DNA from: Turbatrix aceti
Lineage: Eukaryota > Nematoda > Chromadorea > Rhabditida > Panagrolaimidae
Direction: 5' to 3'
Length of the DNA: 64,000 nt
NCBI GenBank assembly: GCA_963969345.1
Contig: OZ017767.1
Coordinates: forward strand, 9,303,547-9,367,546
Position numbers and translations under genes: made by a program. Shown here in pieces: positions 1 to 10,062 of the stretch (the stretch's first letter is position 1; the number at the start of each line of letters is the position of its first letter). The notes beneath the pieces were generated by a model that saw nothing but the letters and a program-made list of their open reading frames with translations, was not told the origin of the DNA and did not search any database.

Positions 1-1745
1 CGTTAATTATGCGCTTTAGACAATTTTGACACTAAAAATAAATTTCTTACTAAAACACAAATGCTTAGAATCAAAACATACATAGGGGTGAATGGTGGTC
101 GTGGTGGTGGTCGTTGTCGTTGTTGTCGTGGTTGTCGTGGTAGTTGGAGTCGATGTCGTTGTCGGTGTCGACGTCGATAACGCGTCCGTGATTAAAGGCA
201 GCAATTTTTCGCCGGTAGGCAGTTTCTGGAAAATCGGCGTCACAGAAGTTGTTGACTCTGTATCTTTGGATCCACCGGACTGAAAACGATAATAGTTTTT
301 CTGGATTTTTAGAACAACTTGACTTACCAAGATAATTAGAAGTACGATTATAATTACAGGCACCGAAACGCAAACCCCAGTTGCAATCCTGGCAATCGGT
401 GGCGACTTGGTTTGTGAAGGTGTCAAAGGGGATGTTGGATCACCTTGTGTTTCATTTTCACCTTTTGTATCTTTCCGACCTTCTGTTTCATTCGCGGTTG
501 TGTCCAGCTCGTTAATCCGTGAATTGCTTTGTGTCTGACCATTCACATCAGATACGTTTGACTGTAAAGGCGCTGCACCGTTTAGCAATGCAGCGTTGTT
601 ATTAGTCGTATCAGCCATACCGCCGGGGTTTGCAGACTGATGTTCAATGATTTCGGCATTGGATGGTGTGTTTTGCATTGGACGATTTTGCATACGAGCT
701 TTTTGTTTTTTGCGAATGATTTTGTTCTGCTTCTCCCTCTCATCATCGGCCATCTTTTTTAGTGCCTCGAATTTTTTCTTCATGTCGCTGTTCCATAGAT
801 CCGGTTGATGCTTTTCCAAATACAGCAGCACGACGCATAAGACGCAGAGAAATTGCTGAAAATTTGTTATTCAAAATTTCATTAGTTCGATGAAATATTT
901 AGTTACACATAAATATAAACATAAGCGTAAATACTCACAGCAAAGTTCTGGATCGATTTGAGGCGATAATTGCGAATTCCAAGCACAATTTCTTTGAGAT
1001 CCTTGTACTTCATACCTTTTTCAAGATTGTCCAAGACCATAAAGATAGCCGCTAGTGTCCCTGTACGTCCGATACCCGCCAAGCAGTGAATTGTGATCGG
1101 GCTTGTAGAATCTTCAATGAGTTCTACCAACTTCAAGAGAGCCCGAAAATCAGATGGTACGCTTTTATCAGGCCAATGTTTCCAACGATAGTGCGTAATA
1201 GTAAATGTTGTTTGTTTGTCGTAGGTGATTTTAAGACTGCATTTAATAATCCCTGTCTCTTTAGTTCCAATATCCGTTACCTCTTCGTTTTCGATAACAA
1301 AGTCGCCGAAACTAACTTTAGTGCCCTGTAGAGAGGGGTAGTACTGACAAGCTGGCTTTTGAACAGGGCACAGCATGCAGATAACTCCGGACTTTGTTTC
1401 CATTATCATGCGCCAGAATATCTCGACTGATCCTTCTACAGGTGCCTGGGTACAGATATAGCCATTTTGTTTTTTACAACTGGCCACCTAAAAATATTAC
1501 CAAATTGTGAATTAATTTTTAAAAAGTTTTTAACTTACATAGTTTGCATGCATTGGTACTTTGTTTTCGCTGTATACGAGATGAGCATTCTTAAATGCAA
1601 CTTCTTGATAAGGACATGGCAAAGTCTTCAATGAATTATATGGTTCTGGTATTTCATTTTCGAGGCTCTTAAACCAGATATCCGTTAAAGTGGTCGCCGA
1701 AAGAGCAAGCGTAAGATCAGCATCCTTTGGATAATTTCGTGGCAT
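1..1745 (-). CDS. Tandem receptor-like tyrosine phosphatase, copy C (3' part cut by window edge)
   Basis: Third and leftmost copy of the phosphatase array, read on the minus strand. Exons by homology and splice signals: 1745-1539, 1487-939, 855-328, 279-82 and 31-1, where the window ends inside the first cysteine-module exon. The phosphatase domain keeps the WPD loop and the HC-x5-R loop (HCLAGIGRTG). It is followed by a basic linker, a membrane segment and a long Thr run. Over the shared length it is almost identical to copy B. The clearest difference is a 12-bp deletion in exon 1, which removes four residues near the N-terminus without breaking the frame. The start is the first in-frame ATG. 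The open frame continues about 90 bp upstream without another ATG, so the true 5' end could differ. The missing 3' exons presumably lie outside the window. Confidence 0.72.
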
Positions 1746-3035
1746 TGGCAGGTAGACGAAGCTCCACAGTTGACGTTGTGAAAGAGCTTCGTGTCGTCGC
1801 GCCGTGAACAAAAGAAAGACTGCCAGTTTTTTTTATGAAAACCGGTTTGTAAACCTTTTTTCCTAAATTTGAATAGCGTTCGCAGTGCTAGAAAAATTGT
1901 ATGATAAAACAAATTGACTAATGTGATGTATATGCAAAATTGTTGAATGCCCAAACTGATGATTCAGACTAGTGTTTTTCTGATATCATGTTGAACCTGA
2001 TATCAGGGTATGATACTAATACTGATATCAGGATCATATCAGTCAGTCAAGAATTGAAACGATCAACAATACCAAAAATATGCTCATTTTGAGTAATCCT
2101 CCCCCTGTTATGAATAACAACGTGTATTTTTAGCTTTTTAACTCATATTTTTCAACAAATTGGAAAATCTTTAGTAAATTTTGCTTCCATTTTACCCTCT
2201 GGGAAAAAGGCGGGTCGGCCCGTTGACACCAGGGATGGGTGAACGTTCATGTTCGTTTGTGTTTGTTCATGAACAAATCCAAAATTTGTTGTTCATGTTC
2301 GTTCATGAACAAAATTTAAATGAACGGCTTTGTTCATGTTTGTTTACGAACAAGGCTAAATTTTTCGAACAGAAAGAACGAACAAAGTGATCCACTTTTT
2401 CTCGGTGGCTGCCAACATTACTGCTTTGCGCAACCGTCTCTGTTATGAGAAACTAAGCGGATTAATGTTTGTTTTTCCAACAAGTTTAGGTTCTAAATAA
2501 TAGTAATTTTTGATTTCATTTTTGATTTGTACTGTCAAAAATAAAGGATAAAAATGAAGTTCAGCCTTTATAATTTGTTTATTGTGTTTGTTCACGTTTG
2601 TTCGTGAACACGATTGAAAGTGTTCACGTTTGTTCATTATTGTCAACAAAATTAAAAAAACAAAAAAATCAAGTGTCCCTTGGCGTAACGGGCAAAAAAA
2701 TAGATGTCCCCAAATTGTCACCATTTTTTTCTGATCTTTTTGTCTTAGATTCAGAAAAGAACGCTCTACAAAAGTATCTTAACCTCGCCGCTCCCCAATG
2801 ATAAATAGAAACGCTGAGGCCTCATGAGAGCAAAATAACGGAAAATCAATAATTACAAAAAACACAGCGCTAGACTTTTCACAAAAAAGTTTCGAATCAA
2901 ATTGACGCTGTAGCTCCGGAATCCGGCTTCTGTCAATTTTTTTATATTTACTTCTGTACCCCCCCCTGCCAAAAAGTTTCAAATGCTACCACCCGGACCA
3001 ATTTCAAAAATTGTCGTCAGAACGTTGTTTTAAAT
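1746..3035. other. Spacer between phosphatase copies B and C
   Basis: About 1.3 kb between the stop of copy B and the start of copy C. It is repeated almost exactly at 5607-6896. It holds the left end of the small inverted-repeat element (from 1972) and clusters of a GTTCATGAAC-like palindrome. I see no convincing coding exon. The short ORFs here have no recognisable domain and coincide with low-complexity T- or A-rich sequence. The 5' flank of copy C presumably includes its promoter. Confidence 0.5.
2246..2640. repeat. Cluster of GTTCATGAAC-type palindromic motifs
   Basis: Between about 2246 and 2395, and again at 2585-2640, the sequence is dominated by degenerate copies of TTCGTTCATGAACAAA, each built on the palindrome GTTCATGAAC or GTTCGTGAAC. 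The same cluster recurs in the next unit at about 6107-6256 and 6446-6500. It could be an old repeat family or a binding-site cluster. Nothing in the sequence decides between these. Confidence 0.6.
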
Positions 3036-5606
3036 TCAGTAGAAAAAAAAGACAGTCAAACAAAAAAAAAGAACGACTTTTGATGAGTGACTGTTCGAGT
3101 TACCCCAGCCGCTGACAAAATCGTCTGAGTGATAAGAGTCGTATTCCGATTTCTGAAAAAAAATTTTAGTGATCATAGATTATTTTGTATATGAAATATT
3201 ACCGAGCCTGGCTCGTATCCGGCACTTCGACGACGTGAATCAACAGGGCACTTTTTTAATTCGGCATCCACGATCGCCACCAAGTTGCTGTCTTTGGTGA
3301 CGCCACAGGTAGACGCATAATAGTTGCTATAGGCCGCATCCAACACTTCGAGAGAATTACGAGAACAATTTTGCTCACAGCGAAAATTGTTGCGCATGAA
3401 GCAAAAGTTGGTGTAGGTTGAAACTTTGAAATCATGAGAGCACATTTCTGTAGAAATCGATATAATATTTTTGATATATGTTTCAGCGTTTTTGTTGCAC
3501 TTCTCGCAGGCCTACAAAATGAAATTTTTATTTAAGCCGCGTAAAAGTATACTTACCTGGTTGACGACTTGTGGATCGATGGTCGTGACACCAAAGTTCT
3601 TGCATTTTGTCTCCACTTTGGCCCGAAATTCGGTCTTGAACTTCTTTGCGTCCACAGTGGTTTCAGTCGATTCATTGCAGCGTTTGAATACCTCGGTTGC
3701 TAACTGTTCATCGTAATAATTAAGTGAATCAAAATTCAGACAAAGGCTGTCGCAGAGCTTTCGATCAGAACAAATTTCGACCATAACATCATTTTCTAAC
3801 TCATTAGGACACATACGAGAATTATAATTGGTAACTACATATTCAATAGCGTTAATTATGCGCTTTAGACAATTTTGACACTAAAAATAAATTTCTTACT
3901 AAAACACAAATGCTTAGAATCAAAACATACATAGGGGTGAATGGTGGTCGTGGTGGTGGTCGTTGTCGTTGTTGTCGTGGTTGTCGTGGTAGTTGGAGTC
4001 GATGTCGTTGTCGGTGTCGACGTCGATAACGCGTCCGTGATTAAAGGCAGCAATTTTTCGCCGGTAGGCAGTTTCTGGAAAATCGGCGTCACAGAAGTTG
4101 TTGACTCTGTATCTTTGGATCCACCGGACTGAAAACGATAATAGTTTTTCTGGATTTTTAGAACAACTTGACTTACCAAGATAATTAGAAGTACGATTAT
4201 AATTACAGGCACCGAAACGCAAACCCCAGTTGCAATCCTGGCAATCGGTGGCGACTTGGTTTGTGAAGGTGTCAAAGGGGATGTTGGATCACCTTGTGTT
4301 TCATTTTCACCTTTTGTATCTTTCCGACCTTCTGTTTCATTCGCGGTTGTGTCCAGCTCGTTAATCCGTGAATTGCTTTGTGTCTGACCATTCACATCAG
4401 ATACGTTTGACTGTAAAGGCGCTGCACCGTTTAGCAATGCAGCGTTGTTATTAGTCGTATCAGCCATACCGCCGGGGTTTGCAGACTGATGTTCAATGAT
4501 TTCGGCATTGGATGGTGTGTTTTGCATTGGACGATTTTGCATACGAGCTTTTTGTTTTTTGCGAATGATTTTGTTCTGCTTCTCCCTCTCATCATCGGCC
4601 ATCTTTTTTAGTGCCTCGAATTTTTTCTTCATGTCGCTGTTCCATAGATCCGGTTGATGCTTTTCCAAATACAGCAGCACGACGCATAAGACGCAGAGAA
4701 ATTGCTGAAAATTTGTTATTCAAAATTTCATTAGTTCGATGAAATATTTAGTTACACATAAATATAAACATAAGCGTAAATACTCACAGCAAAGTTCTGG
4801 ATCGATTTGAGGCGATAATTGCGAATTCCAAGCACAATTTCTTTGAGATCCTTGTACTTCATACCTTTTTCAAGATTGTCCAAGACCATAAAGATAGCCG
4901 CTAGTGTCCCTGTACGTCCGATACCCGCCAAGCAGTGAATTGTGATCGGGCTTGTAGAATCTTCAATGAGTTCTACCAACTTCAAGAGAGCCCGAAAATC
5001 AGATGGTACGCTTTTATCAGGCCAATGTTTCCAACGATAGTGCGTAATAGTAAATGTTGTTTGTTTGTCGTAGGTGATTTTAAGACTGCATTTAATAATC
5101 CCTGTCTCTTTAGTTCCAATATCCGTTACCTCTTCGTTTTCGATAACAAAGTCGCCGAAACTAACTTTAGTGCCCTGTAGAGAGGGGTAGTACTGACAAG
5201 CTGGCTTTTGAACAGGGCACAGCATGCAGATAACTCCGGACTTTGTTTCCATTATCATGCGCCAGAATATCTCGACTGATCCTTCTACAGGTGCCTGGGT
5301 ACAGATATAGCCATTTTGTTTTTTACAACTGGCCACCTAAAAATATTACCAAATTGTGAATTAATTTTTAAAAAGTTTTTAACTTACATAGTTTGCATGC
5401 ATTGGTACTTTGTTTTCGCTGTATACGAGATGAGCATTCTTAAATGCAACTTCTTGATAAGGACATGGCAAAGTCTTCAATGAATTATATGGTTCTGGTA
5501 TTTCATTTTCGAGGCTCTTAAACCAGATATCCGTTAAAGTGGTCGCCGAAAGAGCAAGCGTAAGAAATCCGGAAATATCAGAATCCTTTGGATAATTTCG
5601 TGGCAT
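3036..5606 (-). CDS. Tandem receptor-like tyrosine phosphatase, copy B (complete)
   Basis: Seven exons on the minus strand: 5606-5388, 5336-4788, 4704-4177, 4128-3931, 3880-3557, 3511-3203 and 3152-3036, giving about 747 residues. Every intron falls between codons and has a good GT donor and AG acceptor. Product order is: tyrosine phosphatase domain (about residues 20-270; WPD at 178-180, catalytic Cys 208 in HCLAGIGRTG, Q-loop QNFAQ at the exon 2/3 join); a basic, probably helical linker; a membrane segment near 412-432; a Thr-rich stalk with a long Thr run; two related six-cysteine modules (exons 5 and 6); and a hydrophobic C-terminal tail after a Ser-rich stretch. The charges around the membrane segment favour a cytoplasmic phosphatase and an outside C-terminus. 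The start is the first in-frame ATG, so the N-terminus is uncertain. The phosphatase call is firm. The function of the cysteine modules is unknown to me. Confidence 0.8.
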
Positions 5607-6896
5607 TGGCAGGTAGACGAAGCTCCACAGTTGACGTTGTGAAAGAGCTTCGTGTCGTCGCGCCGTGAACAAAAGAAAGACTGCCAGTTTTTTTTATGAA
5701 AACCGGTTTGTAAACCTTTTTTCCTAAATTTGAATAGCGTTCGCAGTGCTAGAAAAATTGTATGATAAAACAAATTGACTAATGTGATGTATATGCAAAA
5801 TTGTTGAATGCCCAAACTGATGATTCAGACTAGTGTTTTTCTGATATCATGTTGAACCTGATATCAGGGTATGATACTAATACTGATATCAGGATCATAT
5901 CAGTCAGTCAAGAATTGAAACGATCAACAATACCAAAAATATGCTCATTTTGAGTAATCCTCCCCCTGTTATGAATAACAACGTGTATTTTTAGCTTTTT
6001 AACTCATATTTTTCAACAAATTGGAAAATCTTTAGTAAATTTTGCTTCCATTTTACCCTCTGGGAAAAAGGCGGGTCGGCCCGTTGACACCAGGGATGGG
6101 TGAACGTTCATGTTCGTTTGTGTTTGTTCATGAACAAATCCAAAATTTGTTGTTCATGTTCGTTCATGAACAAAATTTAAATGAACGGCTTTGTTCATGT
6201 TTGTTTACGAACAAGGCTAAATTTTTCGAACAGAAAGAACGAACAAAGTGATCCACTTTTTCTCGGTGGCTGCCAACATTACTGCTTTGCGCAACCGTCT
6301 CTGTTATGAGAAACTAAGCGGATTAATGTTTGTTTTTCCAACAAGTTTAGGTTCTAAATAATAGTAATTTTTGATTTCATTTTTGATTTGTACTGTCAAA
6401 AATAAAGGATAAAAATGAAGTTCAGCCTTTATAATTTGTTTATTGTGTTTGTTCACGTTTGTTCGTGAACACGATTGAAAGTGTTCACGTTTGTTCATTA
6501 TTGTCAACAAAATTAAAAAAACAAAAAAATCAAGTGTCCCTTGGCGTAACGGGCAAAAAAATAGATGTCCCCAAATTGTCACCATTTTTTTCTGATCTTT
6601 TTGTCTTAGATTCAGAAAAGAACGCTCTACAAAAGTATCTTAACCTCGCCGCTCCCCAATGATAAATAGAAACGCTGAGGCCTCATGAGAGCAAAATAAC
6701 GGAAAATCAATAATTACAAAAAACACAGCGCTAGACTTTTCACAAAAAAGTTTCGAATCAAATTGACGCTGTAGCTCCGGAATCCGGCTTCTGTCAATTT
6801 TTTTATATTTACTTCTGTACCCCCCCCTGCCAAAAAGTTTCAAATGCTACCACCCGGACCAATTTCAAAAATTGTCGTCAGAACGTTGTTTTAAAT
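5607..6896. other. Spacer between phosphatase copies A and B
   Basis: Near-exact repeat of the spacer at 1746-3035. It has the truncated inverted-repeat element from 5833, the GTTCATGAAC-type clusters (about 6107-6256 and 6446-6500), and otherwise AT-rich sequence without a supportable exon. Confidence 0.5.
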
Positions 6897-9467
6897 TCAG
6901 TAGAAAAAAAAGACAGTCAAACAAAAAAAAAGAACGACTTTTGATGAGTGACTGTTCGAGTTACCCCAGCCGCTGACAAAATCGTCTGAGTGATAAGAGT
7001 CGTATTCCGATTTCTGAAAAAAAATTTTAGTGATCATAGATTATTTTGTATATGAAATATTACCGAGCCTGGCTCGTATCCGGCACTTCGACGACGTGAA
7101 TCAACAGGGCACTTTTTTAATTCGGCATCCACGATCGCCACCAAGTTGCTGTCTTTGGTGACGCCACAGGTAGACGCATAATAGTTGCTATAGGCCGCAT
7201 CCAACACTTCGAGAGAATTACGAGAACAATTTTGCTCACAGCGAAAATTGTTGCGCATGAAGCAAAAGTTGGTGTAGGTTGAAACTTTGAAATCATGAGA
7301 GCACATTTCTGTAGAAATCGATATAATATTTTTGATATATGTTTCAGCGTTTTTGTTGCACTTCTCGCAGGCCTACAAAATGAAATTTTTATTTAAGCCG
7401 CGTAAAAGTATACTTACCTGGTTGACGACTTGTGGATCGATGGTCGTGACACCAAAGTTCTTGCATTTTGTCTCCACTTTGGCCCGAAATTCGGTCTTGA
7501 ACTTCTTTGCGTCCACAGTGGTTTCAGTCGATTCATTGCAGCGTTTGAATACCTCGGTTGCTAACTGTTCATCGTAATAATTAAGCGAATCAAAATTCGG
7601 ACAAAGGCTGTCGCAGCGTTTTCGATCATTACAGATTGCGACAATAACATAATTTTCTAACTCATTAGGACACATACGAGAATTGTGTTTGGTAACTACA
7701 TACTCAATGATGCTCATCATTTGCGTTAGACAATTTTGACACTAAAAATAAATTTCTTACTAAAACACAAATGCTTAGAATCAAAACATACATAGGGGTG
7801 AATGGTGGTCGTGGTGGTGGTCGTTGTCGTTGTTGTCGTGGTTGTCGTGGTAGTTGGAGTCGATGTCGTTGTCGGTGTCGACGTCGATAACGCGTCCGTG
7901 ATTAAAGGCAGCAATTTTTCGCCGGTAGGCAGTTTCTGGAAAATCGGCGTCACAGAAGTTGTTGACTCTGTATCTTTGGATCCACCGGACTGAAAACGAT
8001 AATAGTTTTTCTGGATTTTTAGAACAACTTGACTTACCAAGATAATTAGAAGTACGATTATAATTACAAGCACCGAAACGCAAACCCCAGTCGCAATCTT
8101 GGCAATCGGTGGCGACTTGGTTTTTGAAGGTGTCAAAAGGGATGCTGGATCACCTTGTGTTTCATTTTCACCTTTTGTATCTTTCCGACCTTCTGTTTCA
8201 TTCGCGGTTGTGTCCAGCTCGTTAATCCGTGAATTGCTTTGTGTCTGACCATTCACATCAGATACGTTTGACTGTAAAGGCGCTGCACCGTTTAGCAATG
8301 CAGCGTTGTTATTAGTCGTATCAGCCATACCGCCGGGGTTTGCAGACTGATGTTCAATGATTTCGGCATTGGATGGTGTGTTTTGCATTGGACGATTTTG
8401 CATACGAGCTTTTTGTTTTTTGCGAATGATTTTGTTCTGCTTCTCCCTCTCATCATCGGCCATCTTTTTTAGTGCCTCGAATTTTTTCTTCATGTCGCTG
8501 TTCCATAGATCCGGTTGATGCTTTTCCAAATACAGCAGCACGACGCATAAGACGCAGAGAAATTGCTGAAAATTTGTTATTCAAAATTTCATTAGTTCGA
8601 TGAAATATTTAGTTACACATAAATATAAACATAAGCGTAAATACTCACAGCAAAGTTCTGGATCGATTTGAGGCGATAATTGCGAATTCCAAGCACAATT
8701 TCTTTGAGATCCTTGTACTTCATACCTTTTTCAAGATTGTCCAAGACCATAAGGATAGCCGCTAGTGTCCCTGTACGTCCGATACCCGCCAAGCAGTGAA
8801 TTGTGATCGGGCTTGTAGAATCTTCAATGAGTTCTACCAACTTCAAGAGAGCCCGAAAATCAGATGGTACGCTTTTATCAGGCCAATGTTTCCAACGATA
8901 GTGCGTAATAGTAAATGTTGTTTGTTTGTTGTAGGTGATCTTAAGACTGGATCTAATAATCCCTGTCTCTTTAGTTCCAATATCCGTTACCTCTTCGTTT
9001 TCGATAACAAAGTCGCCGAAACTAACTTTAGTGCCCTGTAGAGAGGGGTAGTACTGATAAGCTGGCTTTTGAACAGGGCACAGCATGCAGATAACTCCGG
9101 ACTTTGTTGCCATTATCATGCGCCAGAATATCTCGACTGATCCTTCTACAGGTGCCTGGGTACAGATATAGCCATTTTGTTTTTTACAACTGGCCACCTA
9201 AAAATATTACCAAATTGTGAATTAATTTTTAAAAAGTTTTTAACTTACATAGTTTGCATGCATTGGTACTTTGTTTTCGCTGTATACGAGATGAGCATTC
9301 TTAAATGCAACTTCTTGATAAGGACATGGCAAAGTCTTCAATGAATTATATGGTTCTGGTATTTCATTTTCGAGGCTCTTAAACCAGATATCCGTTAAAG
9401 TGGTCGCCGAAAGAGCAAGCGTAAGAAATCCGGAAATATCAGAATCCTTTGGATAATTTCGTGGCAT
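6897..9467 (-). CDS. Tandem receptor-like tyrosine phosphatase, copy A (complete)
   Basis: Rightmost and, on its strand, first copy. Exons: 9467-9249, 9197-8649, 8565-8038, 7989-7792, 7741-7418, 7372-7064 and 7013-6897, all joined in phase 0, 747 residues. The phosphatase core is intact: the tail of exon 1 joins exon 2 to give a typical NYVASCKKQNGYICTQ block, followed by FWRM, the WPD loop, HCLAGIGRTG and QNFAQ. It differs from copy B in several catalytic-domain residues (for example E to A after FWRMIM, C to Y before QYYP, D to N in the ITYxKQ stretch), in the residues just before and inside the membrane segment, and heavily in the first half of the first cysteine module. The second module and the tail are nearly unchanged. 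The intron at 8037-7990 is 48 bp and open in frame. The start is the first in-frame ATG. Confidence 0.82.
7990..8037 (-). other. 48-bp intron without stop, in frame, after the membrane segment (copy A)
   Basis: The donor GTAAGT and the acceptor CGTTTTCAG are both strong, yet the 48 bp are a multiple of three and contain no stop. Retention would add 16 residues directly after the membrane segment. The same intron occurs in copies B (4176-4129) and C (327-280). Confidence 0.7.
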
Positions 9468-9693
9468 TGGCAGGTAGACGAAGCTCCACAGTTGACGTTG
9501 TGAAAGAGCTTCGTGTCGTCGCGCCGTGAACAAAAGAAAGACTGCCAGTTTTTTTTATGAAAACCGGTTTGTAAACCTTTTTTCCTAAATTTGAATAGCG
9601 TTCGCAGTGCTAGAAAAATTGTATGATAAAACAAATTGACTAATGTGATGTATATGCAAAATTGTTGAATGCCCAAACTGATGATTCAGACTA

Positions 9694-9975
9694 GTGTTTT
9701 TCTGATATGATGTTGAACCTGATATCAGGGTATGATACTAATACTGATATCAGGATCATATCAGTCAGTCAAGAATTAAAACGATCAACATGGTATCATG
9801 ATGGCAAGACCGTAATTATCAGGCTGATATCGGGTATGTTACCGTGTTATCATGTTTGATTTCGCAATATCAGGCGTGCATTCTGATGTCAGTATCAGAT
9901 CATTATACCTTTTTCTAATATCAGTTCATAATATGATATTATCATGATACCAAAAAAGTGGTATCAGATAAACAC
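9694..9975. mobile_element. Short TA-flanked inverted-repeat element (MITE-like)
   Basis: The left end reads GTGTTTTTCTGATA. The right end, on the other strand, reads GTGTTTATCTGATA. Both are flanked by TA (9692-9693 and 9976-9977), as expected for a Tc1/mariner-type target duplication. The interior is rich in GATATCA and ATCATGATACC palindromes and has no ORF. Copies B and C of the array contain only the left part (from 5833 and 1972), so the array junction lies inside or beside this element. Confidence 0.65.
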
Positions 9976-10062
9976 TAATGCAGACCAAATCCAAACAGAT
10001 GGGTACAAAATTATCAATATATTTTATATTTCTCTGATATTATGTAAAAAACTTTAAATTAA
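9976..10062. other. Short spacer between ZP gene and element
   Basis: AT-rich. Nothing recognisable beyond the 3' flank of the ZP gene and the distal 5' flank of phosphatase copy A. Confidence 0.4.

Larger units (their letters stand above)
1..9786. repeat. Three-unit tandem duplication, period 3849-3861 bp
   Basis: Position 16 recurs at 3865 and, with local changes, at 7726. The offsets are 3849 and 3861 bp, and the difference is the 12-bp exon 1 deletion in the leftmost copy. Long stretches are identical, including introns and spacers, so the duplication looks recent or homogenised by gene conversion. Homology between the rightmost unit and the others stops near 9786, inside a small inverted-repeat element. 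The left limit lies outside the window. Confidence 0.95.

Noticed and set aside
92..283. Plus-strand valine-rich ORF, repeated at 3941 and 7802
   Set aside because: Antisense of the Thr-run exon of the phosphatase genes; the composition is a mirror of ACN codons.
2598..2982. ORFs in the array spacer
   Set aside because: No domain, low complexity, and no splice link to the phosphatase exons.
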